From: an uncultured Bacteroidota bacterium
GTDB lineage: Bacteria; Bacteroidota; Bacteroidia; NS11-12g; UBA955
Direction: 5' to 3'
DNA: 5,415 nucleotides
Assembly: GCA_903879775.1 (NCBI GenBank)
Contig: CAIRMY010000356.1
Coordinates: forward strand, 1-5,415
A model generated the notes under the pieces. It ran no database searches, had not been told where the DNA came from, and saw only the letters and a program-made list of their open reading frames with translations. Made by a program: the position numbers and the translations under genes. Every line of letters starts with the position of its first letter. The first letter of the stretch is position 1. Below, piece after piece: positions 1 through 4,694 of this stretch.

Positions 1-44
1 ACTGCTTAGAAGGCAGTTGCTCTATCCAGCTGAGCTACGAGGTC
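1..44 (-). tRNA. tRNA-Arg (anticodon UCU), 5' part only
   Basis: On the minus strand the sequence starts with the acceptor 5' strand GACCTCG (44 to 38). It continues with TA, a D-arm closed by GCTC/GAGC around AGCTGGATA, and an anticodon stem ACTGC/GCAGT that encloses the seven-base loop CTTCTAA. Loop positions 34-36 read TCT, so the tRNA decodes AGA/AGG arginine codons. The variable loop, T-arm, acceptor 3' strand and CCA region lie beyond the left edge, so the pairing of the acceptor stem cannot be checked. The visible 44 bases fold as expected. Identification rests on the stem-loop layout and the anticodon. Confidence 0.93.
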
Positions 45-60
45 ATCGTAAAACGGAATG

Positions 61-90
61 CAAAGGTAGTATTTTTATTTGATATTGCAA
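61..90 (-). promoter_or_regulatory. Bacteroidota-type promoter for the tRNA-Arg gene
   Basis: Reading the minus strand, TACCTTTG (68 to 61) matches the Bacteroidota -7 consensus TAnnTTTG exactly. TTGC (90 to 87) lies 18 bp upstream, where the -33 TTTG/TTG element is expected. Transcription would begin at about 53-56, roughly ten bases before the mature tRNA 5' end at 44. The motif is seen directly; its activity is inferred from its position and orientation. Confidence 0.7.
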
Positions 91-120
91 GTGTAAACGA
101 ATAAAAAATTAAGTGTAAAC
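89..120. repeat. Pair of 10 bp direct repeats (AAGTGTAAAC)
   Basis: AAGTGTAAAC occurs at 89-98 and again at 111-120, starting 22 bp apart, which is close to two helical turns. The first copy overlaps the putative -33 element of the tRNA promoter. This spacing suits binding of a regulator on one DNA face, but AT-rich intergenic DNA can give such a pair by chance. No known operator is recognised. Confidence 0.3.
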
Positions 121-187
121 AACTAATTTGCTTATATACATCAATTTATTATGTAAAAAATATTTCTTTTTTAGTCGATTTGCAATT

Positions 188-195
188 TACCTTTG
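188..195 (+). promoter_or_regulatory. -7 box of the promoter for the SIMPL-domain gene
   Basis: TACCTTTG matches TAnnTTTG exactly and lies 39 bp before the ATG at 235. It would give a transcription start near 200-203 and a 5' leader of about 30 bases. No clear TTTG appears at the usual -33 distance, where the DNA is only T-rich (about 163-172), so the promoter may be weak or assisted. The same box is present in inverted orientation at 61-68 for the tRNA, so the region is a divergent promoter region. Confidence 0.55.
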
Positions 196-234
196 AACAG
201 TCATTCGTATATAGAATTATATAATTGTGAACAG

Positions 235-969
235 ATGAAAAATAGTTTAAAAATTTACATTGCAATTGGAAGTTTTGCATTGTTTCAACCCTTAATCTCA
301 CAGCAGCAAGCTCTAGTATCCCCAATAAAAACCATCGATATCTCTGAATCTTCAGAAATTGAAGTCATTCCCAATAAAATTACTTTGAAAATTATGCTGA
401 GGGAAAGAACAGAAGGGAAAAATCAAGATCCAATTTCTATAAAACTTCAAGAGGATAGTTTGCGTAAAGTTCTCAAAACTATGAAAATTGATGCATCTAA
501 ATTAACAGTTGTTGACATGAGCACCACGTTTGAAACCGTTCGTAAACGCAAAGATGCCGTTTCTGTTAAGGTTTTTAACCTAGAATTGTCAAAGTATGCC
601 GATCAAAATACAATCTTTCAAAAGCTCGATAAGTGGAAAGTTTTCAATGCTTATGTTGAAAATTATGAACATACTCAATTTGATAGTCTCGTTTTAGAAA
701 CGAAGAAAAGGGCATTAATCTTGGCAAAAAATAACGCAAAATCATTGTTGAAAGGCATTGGTGAGGAAATTTCTAATCCTCTGGAAATTCGCTATGAACA
801 AGGATATATTGGATATGATAAGGGTGCATTTTCAATGATGGGAATAAAAGTTGGGCGAAGTGATAAAATGCAATCCGATGCCGACGATCAAGAGGAAGAA
901 ATTCAACCATTGGAATTCGAAAAAATCAAAATTAAATCTACTGTATTTGTCAAATTTCAATTAAAGTAA
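235..969 (+). CDS. Exported SIMPL-domain (DUF541) protein
   Basis: The product is a 244-residue envelope protein of the SIMPL/DUF541 family. The role of that family is poorly defined; homologues have been linked to signalling and envelope stress. Residues 1-22 form a signal peptide: a lysine-containing start, a hydrophobic run at 7-21, and a likely cut near S22 before QQQA. The SIMPL fold follows. An opening strand IDISESSEIEVIPNKITLKI (34-53) corresponds to the usual 'GxxEVxPD' strand. After it come a helix (about 66-82), strands at 90-118, a helix rich in Lys and Ala (about 155-173) ending in LLKGIGEEISNPLEI (171-185), and a closing strand KIKSTVFVKFQL (232-243). An acidic patch lies at 215-222. 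I chose ATG 235 over TTG 193 because TTG 193 lies inside the -7 box and would put 14 polar residues before the signal peptide. There is no clear Shine-Dalgarno, as is usual in Bacteroidota. The outer-membrane-type gene 44 bp downstream may share its transcript. Confidence 0.82.
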   Translation: MKNSLKIYIAIGSFALFQPLISQQQALVSPIKTIDISESSEIEVIPNKITLKIMLRERTEGKNQDPISIKLQEDSLRKVLKTMKIDASKLTVVDMSTTFETVRKRKDAVSVKVFNLELSKYADQNTIFQKLDKWKVFNAYVENYEHTQFDSLVLETKKRALILAKNNAKSLLKGIGEEISNPLEIRYEQGYIGYDKGAFSMMGIKVGRSDKMQSDADDQEEEIQPLEFEKIKIKSTVFVKFQLK

Positions 970-994
970 CTTTTGTATTTTTTGAATACCAAAG
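970..994 (+). other. Small intergenic hairpin directly after the SIMPL gene stop
   Basis: CTTTTGTATT (970-979) and AATACCAAAG (985-994) form a 10 bp stem with one mismatch (974/990) and a 5-base loop TTTTG. It starts on the base after the TAA stop codon (967-969). No T-run follows, so it is not a classic intrinsic terminator. It could be a weak attenuator, an mRNA processing or stability element between the two cistrons, or chance in AT-rich DNA. Confidence 0.4.
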
Positions 995-1013
995 GATTGC
1001 TTAATTTGCAATT

Positions 1014-1736
1014 ATGAAATTGAAATCAATTGCTTTTTTAGGCTTTTTTGCTTCATCCAGCCTTTTTGCGAATGCATATACTTTGAAATCCATCGAATCT
1101 TTAGATTCTATTCCCGTGAAAAATCTAGAAGTTCAAATTGCTCCGAAAGCAAATTTGCATCCTCAAGGGGCATTGACATTCTTTTGGGGGACAGGCTCAT
1201 CGGTATTACTCGAGCGAGTTGCAAAAACATTGAAAGATAACTTGAAATTTAATTTTCCTGATATTGACATGGAAATTAATGGCCCCAACGTAATTGGATA
1301 TCAATTTCATGCCAAGGAAAAGGTTTCATTGGGTATGGTTTTTAGCAATTCATCGATTAAAACCAACAATTTGGTGATGCCAGATTTTCAAAATCCTTCA
1401 GATTCAACAGTCTATTACTACAACGTAGGTATGAATTCTCTATTAATGCAAGTTGATTGGTTTTGGGGTAAAATTAGAAGGCCTAAATCTACATTTTCAT
1501 TTCACAGTGGAATTGGCTTGGGAATGTTTAGTTTTAATTTAACCACGGAAAAAGTAAGGGGCTCGGGTCAAAGTGTTAACTTTATCGATAAAAGCGTTTC
1601 TACCTCTGGATTTCAACTAACCTTAATTGGTGTAAAGCACACCATGAACGCATTGCATGGCTTGGGTTGGTTTGCAAATTTGGGTGTTGGAGTGAATTCT
1701 ATAGGCTTTACGTCGGGAATCAACTATACTTTATAG
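1014..1736 (+). CDS. Putative outer-membrane beta-barrel protein (hypothetical)
   Basis: The product has 240 residues. It has a classical signal peptide (MKLKSIAFLGFFASSSLFANA, residues 1-21, likely cut after ANA), so the mature protein is exported. The rest alternates polar and hydrophobic or aromatic residues, as barrel strands do: QGALTFFWGTG (51-61), then NVIGYQFHAKEKVSLGMVFSN, then SLLMQVDWFWGKI, STFSFHSGIGLGMFSFNL, GFQLTLIGVKHT, and a final pair WFANLGVGVN / IGFTSGINYTL. Glycine- and asparagine-rich turns separate these strands. The size fits an 8-stranded barrel of the porin-like or OMP_b-brl type seen in Bacteroidota. The last residue is Leu rather than the more usual Phe or Tyr, and no family-specific motif is recognised, so substrate and role are unknown. 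ATG 1014 is followed at once by the signal peptide; no Shine-Dalgarno is visible. It lies 44 bp after the SIMPL gene and is probably co-transcribed with it. Confidence 0.75.
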   Translation: MKLKSIAFLGFFASSSLFANAYTLKSIESLDSIPVKNLEVQIAPKANLHPQGALTFFWGTGSSVLLERVAKTLKDNLKFNFPDIDMEINGPNVIGYQFHAKEKVSLGMVFSNSSIKTNNLVMPDFQNPSDSTVYYYNVGMNSLLMQVDWFWGKIRRPKSTFSFHSGIGLGMFSFNLTTEKVRGSGQSVNFIDKSVSTSGFQLTLIGVKHTMNALHGLGWFANLGVGVNSIGFTSGINYTL

Positions 1737-1787
1737 ATTTTTTTGGGTTTTTTAAGCACATCCCCTACAATCTTTGCCATTTTTAAT

Positions 1788-1795
1788 TAAGTTTG
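1788..1795 (+). promoter_or_regulatory. -7 box of the putative promoter for the dual AAA+ gene
   Basis: TAAGTTTG matches the Bacteroidota -7 consensus TAnnTTTG exactly, 25 bp before ATG 1821. A start at about 1800 would leave a leader of about 20 bases. The nearest TTTG upstream (1773-1776) is only 11 bp away, too close for a standard -33 element, and nothing good lies at 18-20 bp. A weaker alternative is AATCTTTG (1769-1776) with TTTG at 1742-1745. The box suggests that the AAA+ gene can be transcribed separately from the upstream pair. Confidence 0.5.
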
Positions 1796-1820
1796 TTTCA
1801 TATGGTTTTAATGACTACTT

Positions 1821-4448
1821 ATGGACAATAACTTTTTTAAATTTAAGGATATCAAAACCTACTCGTCTACAGAGTGGTTGGCCAATAATACTAAGAAATA
1901 TCGTTGTGTTTTTGAGCAAAAAGAACTCGCATATGTTTATTGCGAGGTGAGTGTGTTCAACAAAAAATTTGATGAAGAAGATTGGACATTAAGAATGCAG
2001 CTCAAATGTTTCGATGAAAAAAACAACGAAGTATGCGATTTGAATTGTGATAGACTCATTTCAATGTCCGACAATGTTGCATTTATTCGCGAGGGTTGGG
2101 GTGTTAAAAATACAGGCACTTATTGGAAACCAGGCGTTTACAAATGGGAAGCTTGGATTGGAACAGAATTGTTAACCACCAAAACCTTTTATGTTGAAAG
2201 CGTTGGGCAAGTTAAGCCTGGATTTAATCCTTATTTTAAAATTGAAACGGTTAAACTTTATGAGGGACCCGATGACAATACCACCATCGATTTAAGAAAA
2301 TATTACACCGTTTTCAATGTGCTGAGCACAAAATATGTTTGGGTAGAATTGAATGCGAAAAATTTAACCCGTAGATCAGCTGATTTACCCATTGAATTGA
2401 TGTTCAACTTTCGAACATTGAGCGGTTATTTAAAAGGTAGGGTTCAAAAACTATATTTTGTAAAACCAAGTGAAGATGAATTTTCGGCAACCATTGGTTG
2501 GGGTTCCGACATTATTGGAACTTGGTCCAGAGGTGATTATTATGTTGAAATCGTTTTCATGGGCGAGTTGCTTGCGAATATTCCTTTTGAAATAGGGGAA
2601 GATTTTGTGGCAGCAAACGACAGCGATTTCTTACCAATGACACAAATTGAATTTTATGATGAAGATGGCGAAGAAATTGAACAACCAGAACCACAATTAG
2701 AACATCACGATGAAGAATCCATTGGATTCGAAGGTGTGATGAAGGAATTGGATGAACTCATTGGTTTAGATCCAATTAAAGTTAAAATTCGCGAATATTC
2801 AGACTACTTAAGGTTTGTTGCCCTTAGAAAAGAAAAAGGTTTTGAAGAAACCGATAAAATTAACTTACATGCCGTATTCAAAGGCAATCCTGGTACTGGT
2901 AAAACGACCGTAGCTAGATTGCTAGGTAAAATATATAAAGAACTCGGACTTTTGAAAAAAGGTCATGTGCATGAAGTTGATCGTGCCGATTTGGTTGCTG
3001 AATATATTGGTCAAACTGCGCCAAAAACAAAAGAAGCCATTAAAAAAGCCAAAGACGGCGTTTTATTTATTGATGAAGCCTATTCTTTAGCTCGAAAAGA
3101 CGAAGACAATAAAGATTTTGGTAAAGAAGCCATTGAAGTACTTCTCAAAGAATTAAGTGATTCAACGGATATTGCAATTGTTGTGGCTGGTTATCCTGAG
3201 GAAATGGAAGGGTTTCTTGAGTCGAATCCAGGACTAAAGAGCCGTTTTGTTGTTCAATATGATTTCCCTGATTATACACCTCAAGAATTGGTGCAAATTG
3301 CAGATTTTGCCGCCAAAAAGAGAGGGGTTGTTTTAAATGAAAAAGCCCAAGCAACACTTCATAAGTTTTTGGTTGATAAATATCGAGATCGCGATAAATT
3401 CTTTGGAAATGCCCGTTTGGTAAATTCTATGTTGGATGAAGCTAAAATTAATTTAGGTCTGAGAATTATGAAAACTGAGCATCCTGAATTGCTCGATAAA
3501 GATGGACTATCGGCGATTGATGAATCAGATTTAACCAAAATATTTGCCCAGAAAAATAAAATCTTACCCGATATTCCAATTGATGAAGAATTGTTGAAAG
3601 ATTCAATGGGTCGATTGAAAAATATGATTGGCTTGGAGCAAGTGAAACAAGAAATTGAAGAACTTGTGAAATTAGTTAGATTTTATAAAAGCCAAGGTAA
3701 AGACATCCGTAAAACATTCTCATTACACAGTGTATTTAGCGGAAATCCTGGAACTGGTAAAACAACGGTTGCACGTATTTTAGCTCAAATTTATAAAGCT
3801 TTGGGTATTCTTGAGAGGGGACATTTGGTTGAATGTGACCGACAAAGTTTGGTAGGCGGATATGTGGGTCAAACTGCAATCAAAACTTCTGAATTGATCA
3901 ATAAATCAATGGGTGGGGTATTGTTTATCGATGAAGCTTATAGTTTGTCTGACGGTGGATCAAATGACTTTGGTAGAGAAGCCATTGAAACATTGTTGAA
4001 ACGTATGGAAGATAAACGTGGAGAATTTATTGTGATTGCTGCAGGTTATACCCAAAATATGGAGAAATTTATGGAGTCAAATCCAGGTTTAAAATCGCGT
4101 TTCGACAGGGTCTTTAATTTTAAAGATTTCAATGCTGAAGATTTGTATACCATTGCGTTAAATCAATTGATAGACAATCATATATCTCCTGAGCCAAAAG
4201 CCGCTGACCACTTGATGAAATACATAGAATTTATGTATAAAACTCGTGATAAGTATTTTGGAAATGGTAGAAGTGTACGTAAAGTTTGTGAAGAAGCAAT
4301 TCGCAATCAACATTTACGTTTAAGTGAATTAACACCGAGCAAACGCACCGAAAAAGCTGTAAAAACCCTCACCTTTGAAGACGTTGAAGAATTCTCAACT
4401 GAGGTTAGGCCAAACATCGCATCAGGTGGCATCGGATTTAAGGTTTAG
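1821..4448 (+). CDS. Dual CbxX/CfqX-type AAA+ ATPase with tandem N-terminal beta domains
   Basis: The product is an 875-residue protein without signal peptide or membrane segment, so it should be a cytoplasmic ATP-driven remodeller. Residues 1-127 and about 136-260 are two similar beta-rich domains; compare EGWG..GTYW..G.Y.WE (91-110) with IGWG..GTW..GDYYVE (225-243). An acidic linker spans about 273-300. AAA+ module 1 has Walker A GNPGTGKT (355-362), pore-loop Y395 in YIGQTAPKT, Walker B VLFIDEA (414-420), sensor-1 region VVAGYPEEM, arginine finger R475 in LKSRF, and sensor-2 R532 in FGNAR. Module 2 repeats all of these: GNPGTGKT 641-648, Y681, VLFIDEA 700-706, IAAGYTQNM, R760, and R817 in FGNGR. 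Both modules look catalytically complete. This motif set is that of the CbbX/SpoVK/EccA group, known for hexameric threading of targets such as Rubisco in the case of CbbX; no Rubisco genes are visible here. ATG 1821 is the first start after an in-frame TGA at 1812. The target is unknown; the N-terminal domains probably select it. Confidence 0.93.
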   Translation: MDNNFFKFKDIKTYSSTEWLANNTKKYRCVFEQKELAYVYCEVSVFNKKFDEEDWTLRMQLKCFDEKNNEVCDLNCDRLISMSDNVAFIREGWGVKNTGTYWKPGVYKWEAWIGTELLTTKTFYVESVGQVKPGFNPYFKIETVKLYEGPDDNTTIDLRKYYTVFNVLSTKYVWVELNAKNLTRRSADLPIELMFNFRTLSGYLKGRVQKLYFVKPSEDEFSATIGWGSDIIGTWSRGDYYVEIVFMGELLANIPFEIGEDFVAANDSDFLPMTQIEFYDEDGEEIEQPEPQLEHHDEESIGFEGVMKELDELIGLDPIKVKIREYSDYLRFVALRKEKGFEETDKINLHAVFKGNPGTGKTTVARLLGKIYKELGLLKKGHVHEVDRADLVAEYIGQTAPKTKEAIKKAKDGVLFIDEAYSLARKDEDNKDFGKEAIEVLLKELSDSTDIAIVVAGYPEEMEGFLESNPGLKSRFVVQYDFPDYTPQELVQIADFAAKKRGVVLNEKAQATLHKFLVDKYRDRDKFFGNARLVNSMLDEAKINLGLRIMKTEHPELLDKDGLSAIDESDLTKIFAQKNKILPDIPIDEELLKDSMGRLKNMIGLEQVKQEIEELVKLVRFYKSQGKDIRKTFSLHSVFSGNPGTGKTTVARILAQIYKALGILERGHLVECDRQSLVGGYVGQTAIKTSELINKSMGGVLFIDEAYSLSDGGSNDFGREAIETLLKRMEDKRGEFIVIAAGYTQNMEKFMESNPGLKSRFDRVFNFKDFNAEDLYTIALNQLIDNHISPEPKAADHLMKYIEFMYKTRDKYFGNGRSVRKVCEEAIRNQHLRLSELTPSKRTEKAVKTLTFEDVEEFSTEVRPNIASGGIGFKV

Positions 4449-4475
4449 TTTTGCACTAAACCTTAAATCCGATGC
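4429..4475 (+). terminator. Perfect 20 bp inverted repeat overlapping the stop codon of the AAA+ gene
   Basis: The left arm GCATCGGATTTAAGGTTTAG (4429-4448) is the end of the coding sequence, including the TAG stop. The right arm CTAAACCTTAAATCCGATGC (4456-4475) is its exact reverse complement. The loop is TTTTGCA, and T4449 can also pair with A4455. This would be a very stable RNA hairpin and is well placed as a terminator or 3'-end protecting structure. The usual run of T is missing; the heptad array (GTTTAATGTTTAG...) follows at once. The inverted repeat is certain; its terminator role is inferred. Confidence 0.7.
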
Positions 4476-4648
4476 GTTTAATGTTTAGCGTTTAGCGTTT
4501 AAAGTTGAGCGTTTAGCGTGAACCGTAAACCGTAAACGATTTAGCGTTTAATGTTTAGCGTTTAGTGTGAACTGTAAACGATTTAGCGTTTAGCGTGAAC
4601 CGTAAACGATTGAGCGTTTAAAGTTGAGCGTTTAGCGTTTAAAGTTTG
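4474..4648. repeat. Heptanucleotide array, 25 in-phase units, consensus GCGTTTA
   Basis: The 175 bp divide into exactly 25 heptads without a phase slip. Ten are GCGTTTA. The others are ATGTTTA (2), AAGTTGA (2), GCGTGAA (2), GTGTGAA (1), CCGTAAA (3), CTGTAAA (1), CGATTTA (2), CGATTGA (1) and AAGTTTG (1). The CCGTAAA and GTGAACCG parts read as the same motif on the other strand, so sense and antisense blocks alternate. Longer exact copies exist: 4474-4495 equals 4544-4565 (22 bp), and 4495-4519 equals 4614-4638 (25 bp). This points to growth by duplication of multi-heptad blocks. All frames contain frequent stops, so it is not coding. It fills most of the gap between two convergent genes and would be transcribed as 3' UTR. 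Confidence 0.93.
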
Positions 4649-4677
4649 TCGGAGTAGTTAAACACTAAACACTAAAC
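4623..4677. terminator. Long imperfect hairpin formed by the two heptad arms
   Basis: Positions 4623-4642 are complementary to 4658-4677 at 17 of 20 positions, with a 15-base loop (4643-4657). Pairing can continue outwards for one more heptad (4614-4620). Because both strands form it, it could end transcription arriving from the AAA+ gene and from the minus-strand gene. Neither side has a strong U-run, so its function as a bidirectional terminator is an inference from symmetry and location. Confidence 0.45.
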
Positions 4678-4694
4678 ACTAAACGCTAAACACT
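4660..4694. repeat. Five antisense heptads, consensus AAACRCT
   Basis: The units are AAACACT three times, AAACGCT once and AAACACT once. Read on the minus strand this is AGTGTTT / AGCGTTT, the same motif as the main array in inverted orientation. An 11 bp spacer, TCGGAGTAGTT (4649-4659), separates the two. The last unit enters the TAG stop codon (minus strand, 4695-4693) of the convergent gene. Confidence 0.9.

Noticed and set aside
193..234. N-terminal extension of the SIMPL protein from TTG 193
   Set aside because: The TTG is part of the -7 promoter box and the added residues are polar and would precede a normal signal peptide.
972..1008. Separate promoter for the outer-membrane protein gene (TTTG 981-984 with TTAATTTG 1001-1008)
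   Set aside because: The -7 match is imperfect, the 16 bp spacing is short, and the start would fall on or after ATG 1014.
1738..1768. Intrinsic terminator after the outer-membrane protein gene
   Set aside because: There are T-runs (1738-1744, 1748-1753), but only a three-base GGG/CCC pairing, too weak for a terminator stem.
1937..2119. 60-residue minus-strand frame inside the AAA+ gene
   Set aside because: It is antisense to a well-supported coding region, with low-complexity serine-rich content and no start signals.
3145..3357. 70-residue minus-strand frame inside the AAA+ gene
   Set aside because: It lies opposite the AAA+ module 1 motifs and has no recognisable domain; a shadow frame.
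4474..4694. CRISPR array
   Set aside because: Units are 7 bp with no unique spacers of 25-40 bp between repeats, and no cas genes are visible.
4474..4694. Telomere-like or G-quadruplex DNA (similarity to plant TTTAGGG)
   Set aside because: The unit has no run of G longer than one or two, both orientations are mixed, and the array lies between genes in the interior of the window.
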